The notes under the pieces: generated by a model | What the model was told of the DNA's origin: nothing | Databases searched by the model: none | The model's input: the letters and a program-made list of their open reading frames with translations, nothing else | DNA from: an uncultured Paracoccaceae bacterium | Lineage (GTDB): Bacteria; Pseudomonadota; Alphaproteobacteria; Rhodobacterales; Rhodobacteraceae | Direction of reading: 5' to 3' | DNA: 64,000 nt | Assembly: GCA_947499635.1 (NCBI GenBank) | Contig: CANMPD010000011.1 | Span: forward strand, 1-64,000 | Made by a program: the position numbers and the translations under genes | Shown here: positions 26,901 through 34,069 of the stretch, piece after piece | How positions within the stretch are numbered: position 1 is the first letter of the stretch | Layout: each line of letters opens with the position of its first letter

Positions 26901-28165
26901 GTCGGAGCGATGCCTGGCAATTCAAGCCGTTGAGTGCCCAGCACGATGAGAAGACCTTCTGGAATCGCACTGGCTGTCGGTAGCTCCTGAAGAAAACTGA
27001 CTTGCGGTGTTTCTTCGCGGGGCACGTGATCAAGGCCATCAATTGCTATGATCGTTTTTCGTCCAGTCTTTTGATATTCAGAGCTCGCGATGCCTAGTTG
27101 TCTACCGAACTCTTGCCGTAGTCCTGCTAAACTATCGCTTCGATAGCGTGATCCTTCGACTCCTTGTGAATAGAGATCTGCTATAGTGTCGTTAAAAAAT
27201 TCCACTGCTTCGGCGCGACCAAGCCCATGCCGCTTGTCAGGGTGGAAGGCCAAGTATCGTGCAACGCGGTATTCGCCAGTAGAATGCAGCTCCCGTTGCA
27301 AGAGTGTGGATTTTCCTGTGCCAGGCGGACCGACAAGAGCGATATATCCCGAATCTAGCTCACCAATCCGCTGTAGCAAGGCTGCAGTTGAGGCGCTTTC
27401 CTGATAATCCGAAGGCACTGGAAAGACGTGAGAGTTTCGTTGAGAGAGCCTCGACTGCCACCCTAGATTATTAATCAAATCGACCTCGGTCCAAACATCG
27501 CCTGGCGACGCATATGCCACCAAATTGGGTAGCAGACTTCGGATTTCCTCGACTTTACCGCGATCATCCTGATGGAACGCTGCAATTTGATTTTGGACCA
27601 ACGCCCGTTCGTCCTCGAAAGTTACCTTGCAGATAAAATCGAAAAATTGGATTTCGCTGAGCTGAGAGGTGGCCATCATTTGCGTCATTTGGTCAGACCA
27701 AATCGACGACTGTACGATCTCAAGCGTCAAGTCGCCACGTGATATGAAGCGTGCAAACTCGGCGCTGTGACGTGCTCCTGAAGCATCTTCGTTGGCAAGA
27801 TTGGTATCATTTGTACTGAACAGTCCGGGAAATACGTAGGTCAAATGCACAGTCCGCTGAAACTGCTTTTCTAGCGATTTCCACGCACTCACCATCGAAC
27901 TTAGAAAGTCAGCGTCGAGCTCTGTTTTGAGCGATACATACGTCGCATTGTGCTCGCTTTTGATTTGCACTGCCTCGACATGTGATCCTGACAGGATGAC
28001 CAGATCATCAAAAACTCCCGCCTCTTCTGACAATAGGCACAGGCTCTCGAGAGCGCCTTCCGCCATGAACCGATATATCCTTGCGGCAGAATACTCATAT
28101 TGTTTCTGGTAACCACGAATGGCAGCTTGTTCGCCGGAGGACGGTGCACGTTTCACTTTTGTCAT
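23795..28165 (-). CDS. Cap4-type nuclease-STAND NTPase with helical repeats (antiviral STAND-like), frame interrupted at its C-terminus
   Basis: 1456 residues with AAGGAG just before the ATG at 28165. Residues 1-200 resemble the DUF4297/Cap4 dsDNA endonuclease: RGYQKQYEYSAARIYRFM, E40, VFDDLVIL (D53-D54) and VEAVQIKS (Q67, K69), a PD-(D/E)XK active site. A NACHT-like NTPase follows with Walker A LVGPPGTGKST (about 279-287) and Walker B TIIAIDGLDHVP (about 375). From about residue 600 to the end are helical repeats of the TPR kind, the usual sensor of antiviral STAND (Avs) proteins, which recognise phage proteins and then cut DNA. The frame ends shortly after a heptamer repeat at 23854-23893, with 27 terminal residues of unrelated reading; the true C-terminal part lies in other frames at 22149-23952. 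Confidence 0.8.
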   Translation of the reverse strand: MTKVKRAPSSGEQAAIRGYQKQYEYSAARIYRFMAEGALESLCLLSEEAGVFDDLVILSGSHVEAVQIKSEHNATYVSLKTELDADFLSSMVSAWKSLEKQFQRTVHLTYVFPGLFSTNDTNLANEDASGARHSAEFARFISRGDLTLEIVQSSIWSDQMTQMMATSQLSEIQFFDFICKVTFEDERALVQNQIAAFHQDDRGKVEEIRSLLPNLVAYASPGDVWTEVDLINNLGWQSRLSQRNSHVFPVPSDYQESASTAALLQRIGELDSGYIALVGPPGTGKSTLLQRELHSTGEYRVARYLAFHPDKRHGLGRAEAVEFFNDTIADLYSQGVEGSRYRSDSLAGLRQEFGRQLGIASSEYQKTGRKTIIAIDGLDHVPREETPQVSFLQELPTASAIPEGLLIVLGTQRLELPGIAPTILQQLCQERRTITIEPLTRRAIAELADKAELPSFVDRSSLYDCCDGHPLSARYYVEALNSVDTKEDAKRILGQDGLGQSIEQIYERVWQKIEQAADAKPALALLARAEANLSCEQLASVTSDQTVELVLRYAGFLLKRSDGNRIAIFHNSFRLFVSRATAIRFGRFDEALDVEFQTKLASIADHAPPDDTQHWYRLRYLFRARKYHDVVKLGEAAYFRNSIRALRPEEEVYTDLRLVFGAVHETKNRVSLLRTLLIHKEVSYRFEAVSEIDFVDLLQDLEEPDRAFDHALATGDTSEGWLHLVDYFWDTGQREIARQLFEANEPLELFYGEDGFDPHQQMDLAEGWIERAHRFRPVDKLLGLVEGLVIRRPAHRAEDDEDNSWASGRLKFHLALGILGDGTDNDLASLQSHLGLSDEESATLAVHAAERSLASGDTAQALERLTFAKNSGTLSTAHQSWRRAAAQLALKLGDTGFAKEMTASLIVPRLDREAMSHDMRQLAMAIIETERLAASLDMALPEEPRRERLEHSKLLANAHANLRRLGRLRGLADQQTPGVTSNELRTIVLYFSSAKPDRGDFDGHKYFASLPIIANQVLKAAFDAGEECLKAIVSLIDNLMDDGASNFSGSYGFRLAFATNTFKIDSHADQATDRIRAVEDTEQFFHTPHEAAEFFVSVARAYCGIGRTDLAKGSLSAMHDQTFGYWLRAKKEPQYDYWKWVYRKACDECPEVMENGVLSFAQFLLGMQKTEGKGTAYRVYRCLVEELSFSPSVTAGIVSRLLDSDLVTWAGILEAALVSVVKGDPALAPLAIVASARLIVPFAEDGLPRLLETALPLLSEQERAQPIDVLIQSVERWCPPSKRELILEAVVEHAPEMHDAVKPSLQKAAQMARELRQITHGKPRKSNSEKGYSSEINVDSLSELIAYGDGKSAYGGGVDYSYAKAAETLISEAKEPEILGFLEERPQIEASAKCMVAVARYFMTCGKRPLAETYLEKARQASVNGHWSLVTGHWSLVKLHGGREARSATADCRVFS
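23854..23893. repeat. Heptanucleotide tandem repeat inside the STAND gene
   Basis: Five perfect copies of TGACCAG (CTGGTCA in the coding strand) and a partial sixth. Seven is not a multiple of three, so each gain or loss of a copy shifts the reading frame. In the present state (five copies) the upstream frame runs into a stop at 23795; loss of one copy or gain of two would join it to the downstream frame that reads GHWSSFMGGEKLEVQR. Confidence 0.9.
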
Positions 28166-28435
28166 TTAGACTCCTTCAAACTGCTCAACTCTAGATAGGC
28201 GCTCAGGTGTTCTATAGCTATCGCTAATCGACCGCGGCTTGGCTCTCTCTGTTTCTGATTGTCTATGATGCTGGATCAGCGACGCCGGCTTCGTCCGCGA
28301 TGTTTGATTTAAACCACGCCCAGAGCTCGCGGTCGCAGCGAATGTCGGCAAAGCAGGCTGCAGCTGCAGAATTCGGTGCCTCATTCGAGCGGCGGCTATG
28401 GGCCGTTATAAGGAACTTCCATGTTCGACATCTGC
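28166..28435. other. Spacer between the STAND gene and the phosphoesterase gene
   Basis: No gene is supported. The ribosome-binding sequence of the STAND gene lies at its left edge. The minus-strand frame 28166-28384 lacks a start signal and family pattern. Confidence 0.4.
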
Positions 28436-28957
28436 CTAGTACTTATTGACCTCTAATTTGGCCGCTCTTCTTTTGATGTCATCGATCTGAACCGGACAAA
28501 AATCCCATTGATCCACACCGACATTCACGCTGTTGCGTGTGCCGGGCCATTGATCATGAACATGACCGAAGAGCTGTAGCGCGTCGTCGCGTGTACCTTC
28601 CCATGTGATCATGGGATAGTGACAAAGAACAAATTTCTGGGTTCCATCAGTGACCTTAGCAAGGTCTGTAATACTCTTCCACGGCAGAGAAACTATCGCT
28701 TCATCGTCGTGATTACCTAAGATCAGATGTTTACGACCTGGTAGGCCGTGAAACCAACTTTCAAATTGAGAACTGCTCTGACTCTGGCCGAAGGCAAAAT
28801 CTCCAACAATCCACAGGTCATCATCCGGTTGTACGCGAGATTGAAAATTGCTGATGATCTTCGCGTTCATCTCAGCCACCGATGCAAAAGGCCGCTTACA
28901 AAATTCGATTATGCGTTTGTGGCCGAAGTGGAGATCAGCTGTGTACCAATTTGCCAT
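28436..28957 (-). CDS. Metallophosphoesterase, element 1 cargo
   Basis: 173 residues with all motifs of small calcineurin-like phosphoesterases: DLHFGH, GDFAFG, LGNHDDE, CHYPM and GHVHDQW; the His and Asp residues bind two metal ions. These enzymes split phosphodiesters or phosphomonoesters; the substrate cannot be told. It is the gene nearest the right end of element 1, downstream of the STAND gene's start region in divergent position. A close relative (48820-49380) occupies a similar place near the right end of element 2. Confidence 0.82.
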   Translation of the reverse strand: MANWYTADLHFGHKRIIEFCKRPFASVAEMNAKIISNFQSRVQPDDDLWIVGDFAFGQSQSSSQFESWFHGLPGRKHLILGNHDDEAIVSLPWKSITDLAKVTDGTQKFVLCHYPMITWEGTRDDALQLFGHVHDQWPGTRNSVNVGVDQWDFCPVQIDDIKRRAAKLEVNKY

Positions 28958-29026
28958 CTAATGCTCTCTAAAATTCAGATCACAATAGGCTCGAAAGCGT
29001 TGCTAGCAAGTCCAACCGCTTAATTT

Positions 29027-29097
29027 GTTTAAGTTTCAAGACTATGCCCCAATTTGTGGAACTTCATTATGCAATAATGGAAAATCTATGGGCCAAT
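29027..29097. mobile_element. Right end of element 1 (RE1), cut by element 2
   Basis: Plus-oriented transposase sites lie at 29077-29095 (AATGGAAAATCTATGGGCCA) and 29036-29051 (TTCAAGACTATGCCCC); they are 44 bp apart, room for a weaker site between. The terminal 5 bases of the end were carried to 50507-50511 by the insertion of element 2, which duplicated CCAAT (29093-29097). Confidence 0.8.
29093..29097. repeat. 5-bp target-site duplication of element 2, left copy (CCAAT)
   Basis: CCAAT directly precedes the TGT terminus at 29098 and recurs at 50502-50506 right after the ACA terminus at 50499-50501. Confidence 0.92.
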
Positions 29098-29212
29098 TGT
29101 AAAATGACCCATAGTTTGCCCATTTGACCTCATGTAACTCATTGTTTTTATTGTGACCCATGTTTGAATGTTACTCTTTGGTGTCCATAAAATACACATA
29201 GCATGTACATTG
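29098..29212. mobile_element. Left end of element 2 (LE2)
   Basis: After the terminal TGTAAAA come transposase sites starting at 29105 (TGACCCATAGTTTGCCCATT), 29154 (TGACCCATGTTTGAATG) and 29182 (TGTCCATAAAATACACATAG), spaced 49 and 28 bp. The third is shared with the right end of this element only and not with the ends of element 1. Confidence 0.85.
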
Positions 29213-29364
29213 AACCTATGTACGGTTTCTCTTGAATATTGAGCCCTCAGTTTGCGCTGATGGTTGTTTTTATGCCTTACGACCCATGAGGTCGCTCTCT
29301 CGCATCACTGAAAATCAAAGACCAACTGCTGCGAGGCATTCAGCAGCCTGATTTTTCGCCCCAT

Positions 29365-29937
29365 TTATGCTTCTGCCTTCAAAGTAACTTCGGCAGCAGC
29401 ACGTGCATCTTCTCCAGCATCATGGTGCTTGAAGTGAAGCCCTAACACCTTTTTGAGATTGGCCAGTCCATGCCCACCATTGCCCCGCAATTCTGGCCAT
29501 GCTTGGCGAGCGATCGCAACGCTGTCTGACCATACCGACTTCAGCACTTGAAGTCCCGCAAGTCGACACGCTGCATCAAAGGCTTTCTCATCGTAACGGC
29601 TATATTGAATAAGCGGATATGCCTCAAGAACCGGACGCAACTCGGGTAAGACTTCCACAAATCTGGGAGCGTTCTTGACAGTTGCAGCATCAATGCCATG
29701 TAATCGCGTATTGCCTGCGGCAAAGGGAGTGCAAGGATCAATATATGCACTAAAAGCCTCAATTGAGTTGTCAAACCCAACGAAAGCCAAGCCGATTTGA
29801 CATATGCTCGAGATATCGTATCCGGCAGTTTCTACGTCTAAAGCTATGAACCTGAGATTGTCGCTCAGTTGTTCGACCTGATTGAAACAGGTTGGTAGAG
29901 AAAACGGTGCAGCGTTCGCCATGCCAACAACTGTCAC
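29365..29937 (-). CDS. DnaQ-like DEDDh 3'-5' exonuclease
   Basis: 190 residues from a GTG at 29937; an ATG at 29922 is the alternative. The exonuclease motifs are present: FIALDVETAG (Exo I, D and E), IQYSRYDEKAFD (Exo II, D) and HHDAGEDARAAAE (Exo III, H and D). Such proteins trim nucleic acid from the 3' end; stand-alone copies act in repair, RNA processing or defence. No polymerase is linked. It is the first gene from the left end of element 2. Confidence 0.82.
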   Translation of the reverse strand: MTVVGMANAAPFSLPTCFNQVEQLSDNLRFIALDVETAGYDISSICQIGLAFVGFDNSIEAFSAYIDPCTPFAAGNTRLHGIDAATVKNAPRFVEVLPELRPVLEAYPLIQYSRYDEKAFDAACRLAGLQVLKSVWSDSVAIARQAWPELRGNGGHGLANLKKVLGLHFKHHDAGEDARAAAEVTLKAEA

Positions 29938-30106
29938 ACTTTCACAGACTGATGCAAAGACCCATCAATAGTCAGCAAAGCGGCCGGACTTCTTTTCCAG
30001 ACCATGCGGCCCACGATCGCGGTCATTGGTAAAGATTGTAGCGAACGGCGGAAGAGAGCCCAATGTGACGCTTCATATCGCAAGTCTCCGCAGGTAGTGT
30101 TGGGAA

Positions 30107-30511
30107 ATGACTGAAATCGAAATTACCTACAAATTGATAGATATGGATCTCTTAAACATCTGCGATGCCATACAAAGCGAATACTGGGGCAAAGCTTTGT
30201 CTACCGACAAACTGCTGAGGGCTTTCGAGACTTCGTTTTGCGTGTCAGTCAAAGTGGATGGCAAGCAAGTTGGGTTTGCTAGAGCAGTATCTGATACCGT
30301 AACCTGTTCATATATAAGAGATTTGGTAATCTTGAAGAATTATCGGGGCCAAGGCTTTGGACGACGGTTGATGAAAGGCTTGCTCGCCCATCCGGATTTG
30401 AATGACGTGCAAAGCTGGTTTCTGGGGACCAAAAGTGCGCACGCCTTCTACGAAGGTTTTGGCTTCCAGAAGTCGCCTAGCGGCATTTACATGTTTTTAC
30501 ATTGCAAGTGA
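30107..30511 (+). CDS. GNAT-family N-acetyltransferase
   Basis: 134 residues. The acetyl-CoA-binding motif A is YRGQGFGRRLMKGLL at about residue 85-99, preceded by a beta strand IRDLVIL and followed by a C-terminal AHAFYEGFGFQKS, the usual end of the fold. The substrate cannot be predicted. It stands alone on the plus strand in the left cargo of element 2. Confidence 0.82.
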   Translation: MTEIEITYKLIDMDLLNICDAIQSEYWGKALSTDKLLRAFETSFCVSVKVDGKQVGFARAVSDTVTCSYIRDLVILKNYRGQGFGRRLMKGLLAHPDLNDVQSWFLGTKSAHAFYEGFGFQKSPSGIYMFLHCK

Positions 30512-30692
30512 CTAAGTTTCCACGATTTAGCCTTCTCGAAATGTCCGTTTCGTCCCACATAGCGGACCTTGGCGCATTATGCAGCGAAGGGCAGGTTGGA
30601 GCCCATTTTACTGATTTTCTGCATTGTAGCCAAAGTCCGCTTTCGGAAAAACCAATGAAAATCACAACTCAGATCTACCTATGTCACTGCCG

Positions 30693-31880
30693 TTAAATTT
30701 CTTCAGCGACGATCTGTGCATAAATACTGGGATCTGTGACGCCTTCGGACCCGATGACGACGATCCTTGAATTGGCATCCAGATGCAAACTTCGCCGTAA
30801 ATTAGGTTGATTGGCCACCGCAACAACAGCACATAACCCTGCGACGCCGCTTTCTCCTGCCTCTATAGGCACGTCACCGTCGACACCATTAGCCAACATG
30901 CGGACCATAGGCCCAACGATGTTTTCTGGGATCGTCACGAAGTCATGCGCAGCATCTGCTAGGACTGACCAAGCTAATTCTGATGGTTCACCACAAGAAA
31001 GGCCCGCCATGATGGTTTCCTCGGAAATCTCCACATTTGTCGTTTTGTTAGCCTTTGCGCTTGCGAACAAACAAGGCGCGAGTTCGGGTTCGACAATCAC
31101 GACGCGGGGCGCGCCGTGGCCCCATTCTTGATGGAAAACAGCAGTGATGGCAGCGGCCAATCCGCCAACGCCACCTTGCAGAAAGATGTGGGTCGGAGGT
31201 GTGACGTAGCTTTGAACAATCTCGCGCGCCATAACACCATAACCCGCCATCACATCCAACGGGGGCTGCGTGTAGCCGGGCCAAGATGTATCCGAAACAA
31301 TCAACCATCCGTGCTTTTCTGCATCGGCACGGGTTTGAGCAACCGTCGCGTCATAGTCTCCCTCAACACGGATCACCTCAGCACCTAGTTTTCGCATAAC
31401 GTCTGCGCGGTGCTCGCTGACTTCGGCATGAATGTAGATCCGACAGTTTGTGTGAAACTGTGCAGCACCCCAGGCAACGGAGCGCCCATGGTTGCCATCG
31501 GTGGCGGAAATCACGGTTATCGCTTTCGTCTGCTCAGCATAAAGGCCGCGGCGTATGTCGGCGGGATCCGCCAGCTTGCCAATGGATTTGGATAGCTCGC
31601 GCTGAACCGTTCGCAAAACCGCGTAAGCCCCGCCAAGTGCTTTGAAACTTCCAAGTCCAAAACGTGGTCCTTCGTGTTTATAACGAAGATCGCAGATGCC
31701 CAGCCTTCCGGCCAGCCCTGGAAGGTCAAGCAAAGGTGTCTCGGTATAACCGTCCCAGTTGGAAATCTCCCGTTCCGCGTTATCGAAATCTGCGCGCTTT
31801 AGGGTTTGAGTCACGGGGCCACCGAATGATGGAGACCTTGCGTAATGGTTGAGAATGGCGGTTTTGAAAGGCGTGAACAT
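30693..31880 (-). CDS. PLP-dependent diaminopropionate ammonia-lyase-like enzyme
   Basis: 395 residues of the beta-family of PLP enzymes. The PLP Lys is in GLGSFKALGGAYAV and the phosphate/carboxylate loop is ISATDGNHGRSVAWGA, both like diaminopropionate ammonia-lyase (DpaL), which eliminates ammonia from 2,3-diaminopropionate to give pyruvate; a threonine-dehydratase-like activity is the alternative. A glycine-rich LQGGVGGLAAAI loop binds the cofactor phosphate. An Lrp-type regulator lay divergent to it originally; its partial copy starts about 100 bp upstream. The pair is a metabolic cargo of element 2. Confidence 0.75.
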   Translation of the reverse strand: MFTPFKTAILNHYARSPSFGGPVTQTLKRADFDNAEREISNWDGYTETPLLDLPGLAGRLGICDLRYKHEGPRFGLGSFKALGGAYAVLRTVQRELSKSIGKLADPADIRRGLYAEQTKAITVISATDGNHGRSVAWGAAQFHTNCRIYIHAEVSEHRADVMRKLGAEVIRVEGDYDATVAQTRADAEKHGWLIVSDTSWPGYTQPPLDVMAGYGVMAREIVQSYVTPPTHIFLQGGVGGLAAAITAVFHQEWGHGAPRVVIVEPELAPCLFASAKANKTTNVEISEETIMAGLSCGEPSELAWSVLADAAHDFVTIPENIVGPMVRMLANGVDGDVPIEAGESGVAGLCAVVAVANQPNLRRSLHLDANSRIVVIGSEGVTDPSIYAQIVAEEI

Positions 31881-31983
31881 TGGGTCTCTTTCTATCGCTT
31901 GATGAAGGTTTGGTTCACTAGATCCCAGCTTGGTGAACTATTTTATCGGAAAATTTGCAGCGTGTTTGCAAGGCGGGCAGATA

Positions 31984-32147
31984 TCGTAAGTGAAAGGTTC
32001 AAAACCCTTTCATCCGTTCGATTTGGCGATCCTTCGGATTCTACAAAAAGACAACACCGTACCTCAAAGGATGATCGGGGAGCGGGGCAATTCATCTGCG
32101 CCACCGGTTCAACGCCGGATCAAGCGGCTTGAGGTGTCGGGCATCCA
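31984..32147 (+). pseudogene. Truncated copy of the Lrp-regulator gene
   Basis: This stretch repeats 33140-33300 with many substitutions: both contain the phrase encoding HPFDLAILRILQ-type sequence, a GGATCAAGCGGCTTGAGG segment and the surrounding helix-turn-helix codons. The reading frame is interrupted and the sensor domain is missing. It is the half of the regulator gene that remained beside the lyase gene, while an intact copy lies 1.1 kb further on. Confidence 0.7.
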
Positions 32148-32222
32148 ATCTGACTGAACAAACGTTCCTTGGTCGTATGGCATCTGCGCTAGCAGCCAAA
32201 GCGAGATGGCAACGGTGAATTG

Positions 32223-32260
32223 TAGGTACCTCAGCTTATGGGGGATAGCTGAGGTACCTA
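32223..32260. repeat. Perfect 14-bp inverted repeat (hairpin)
   Basis: TAGGTACCTCAGCT (32223-32236) and AGCTGAGGTACCTA (32247-32260) are perfect complements with a 10-nt loop. No T-run follows on either strand. It lies between the truncated regulator copy and the end of the Asn/Gly-repeat gene; it may end transcription or mark the border of the inserted segment. Confidence 0.6.
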
Positions 32261-32325
32261 TCTAGTGACGCTTACTGATCAAGCACCACTAGTCTTACGC
32301 ATAACTTGGGGTGGGAAATTCAATA

Positions 32326-32994
32326 TTATGCGAAGAAGCCGTCCCAATCAGGAACAAAATCTTGCCAAGTTTGGAATTCTTCTACCGGCAGGAAAGCGGC
32401 AAAGTCGACATCGGCATCACTGTTGCCGTTTCCGTTGCCGTTGAAACCCCCGCCAACATTGCCGTTACCGTTAAAGTCGCCACCGTTGTTATTACCGTTG
32501 AAACCACCGGCATTGCCGTTCCCATTTCCAATTCCGGTGTTACCAGTGCCGTTAACGCCGCCGATGTTATCCGCACCATTTGTGCTTACGAACTCAAACG
32601 TGTCAGTCGGTTCGGATTGGAGAATTGCTGGCGTTGATATTACGATAGCTTCTTCAGCGACGACAGGTTCCGCAACCGTTTCGACTCCTGCATCGCTTGT
32701 GGCGGAGCCATCGAGGAATTCGCTCGAATCGAAAGAAGAGAAGCTTTCAGCGCTCCCCTCGTCATTGTTCCCAACGCCATTTCCGTTGCCGTTAAAGCCA
32801 CCGCCGGTGTTGCCGTTACCGTTGTTGTTGCCGCCGTTGTTGTTGCCATTAAAGCCACCAACGTTGTCGTTCCCATTGCCAATTCCGGTGTTGCCAGTAC
32901 CGCTAACGCCACCAACATTTCCAACGCCATTGCTTTGGCTAAATTCAGAAAGGTTGGCCGTTAGGTTTTTAAAGAAGTCTGTGAAGTCAAACAT
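32326..32994 (-). CDS. Asn/Gly-rich repeat protein
   Basis: 222 residues of strongly biased composition with two low-complexity blocks of alternating Asn and Gly (residues about 22-75 and 142-190; units such as GTGNTGIGNGN and GGFNGNGNG) separated by an acidic Ser/Glu-rich linker. The N-terminus is FDFTDFFKNL and the C-terminus FVPDWDGFFA; no signal peptide or lipobox is seen. The Asn/Gly units and the Asp-Trp patches are shared with the CAP-domain protein at 34070-35410. A structural, extracellular or calcium-linked role is possible; I recognise no family. Confidence 0.7.
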   Translation of the reverse strand: MFDFTDFFKNLTANLSEFSQSNGVGNVGGVSGTGNTGIGNGNDNVGGFNGNNNGGNNNGNGNTGGGFNGNGNGVGNNDEGSAESFSSFDSSEFLDGSATSDAGVETVAEPVVAEEAIVISTPAILQSEPTDTFEFVSTNGADNIGGVNGTGNTGIGNGNGNAGGFNGNNNGGDFNGNGNVGGGFNGNGNGNSDADVDFAAFLPVEEFQTWQDFVPDWDGFFA

Positions 32995-33144
32995 GTTATG
33001 TTCCTTTGGATCTTACATTCGAAACCTCTTGGGACTGGATGTTCCACAAGTGGTTGGCGAATTTATAGTTCACAAGACCAAAGGTTTGTGCTCCAATTTG
33101 CTCATGGATTTGTATGATTTTTGCATTATTGGTGGAGATTGTAA

Positions 33145-33615
33145 GTGAAAAGTTCAGAAGCCCTTGATCCGTTCGATTTGGCGATCCTTCGGATTCTACA
33201 AAAGGACAACACGGTATCTCAAAGGGTGATCGGGGAGCGGGTCAATCTATCAGCGCCATCGGTGCAACGCCGGATCAAGCGGCTTGAGGAGTCGGGTATC
33301 ATCGCCGCTCAAACAGCCACCTTAGATCCCGCAGGTTTCGGACCGGCCTTAACCATTGTCGTGCAAGTTGAATTGAACGTTGAGACGGGAGGGGCAATTG
33401 ATTTGGTCAAGCAAAGCTTCATCGACGCCCCCGAAATCCAGCAATGCTATTATGTCACGGGTGAAGCCGATTTTGTGCTGATCATTCTTGTACAAGATAT
33501 GTCGGAATATGAGGCCCTGACGCAGCGACTCTTTTTTTCAAATGAGACGATCAAGATGTTCAAAACCTTTGTCACAATGGACCGCACCAAAGTGAGTTTA
33601 GAAATCGACATCTGA
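33145..33615 (+). CDS. Lrp/AsnC-family transcriptional regulator
   Basis: 156 residues from a GTG. The N-terminal helix-turn-helix is LDPFDLAILRILQKDNTVSQ with SAPSVQRRIKRLEESG, and the C-terminal RAM domain (QQCYYVTGEADFVLIILVQD) is the amino-acid-binding and oligomerising part of Lrp proteins. It probably regulates the divergent lyase gene at 30693-31880 in response to an amino acid. A truncated second copy lies at 31984-32147, and the Asn/Gly-repeat gene is inserted between the two. Confidence 0.88.
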   Translation: MKSSEALDPFDLAILRILQKDNTVSQRVIGERVNLSAPSVQRRIKRLEESGIIAAQTATLDPAGFGPALTIVVQVELNVETGGAIDLVKQSFIDAPEIQQCYYVTGEADFVLIILVQDMSEYEALTQRLFFSNETIKMFKTFVTMDRTKVSLEIDI

Positions 33616-34069
33616 TCAGAACAAGGACCGATCCTCATCCGGATTCGTCGGCCCATCCATCCGGGCTTGGAGCTCACTGAGCGGGTTATTGCTAATTTTA
33701 CAAACGAGTTACATCTCGCGCTGAAAAAGGCTCAATCTGGCCGTCATCTTCGCGCCGTCAAGCGATCTTATGCTCAAATGTTGGGCGAGTCATTTGATGG
33801 GTTGCCTCATGTGTTGGGCTCTACCTAGTGTCCCAACTATTGGATGAGCCGTCATGATCAGCGGTGATTTCATTTGGTTATCTATTTGAAAATAAACTGG
33901 TAAATCTCGATTTGCGCAAATTGAGATGCGATAGATTTCTGGCTGGGTGCTCCTGGCCAGACCAAAAAAGATGGGCTGTCTTTAAGCCAATGGCGCGAAG
34001 CAGATCTCATCAAATGAAATAGGGTTTGGGACAAGCCTGAGCCCGCAAAAATACCAAAAGGAGACTACC
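33616..34069. other. Intergenic region upstream of the CAP-domain gene
   Basis: No complete gene. A plus-strand frame without start, about 33664-33831, reads ELTERVIANFTNELHLALKK and SYAQMLGESFDGLPHVLG before a stop; it looks like protein code and may be a gene remnant that I cannot name. The palindrome at 33904-33927 is listed separately. Confidence 0.4.
33904..33927. promoter_or_regulatory. Near-perfect 24-bp palindrome upstream of the CAP-domain gene
   Basis: ATCTC, g, ATTTGC and its complement GCAAAT, t, GAGAT form an uninterrupted palindrome with one mismatched pair, 143 bp upstream of the gene at 34070. A dimeric regulator could bind here; nothing else supports it. Confidence 0.35.
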
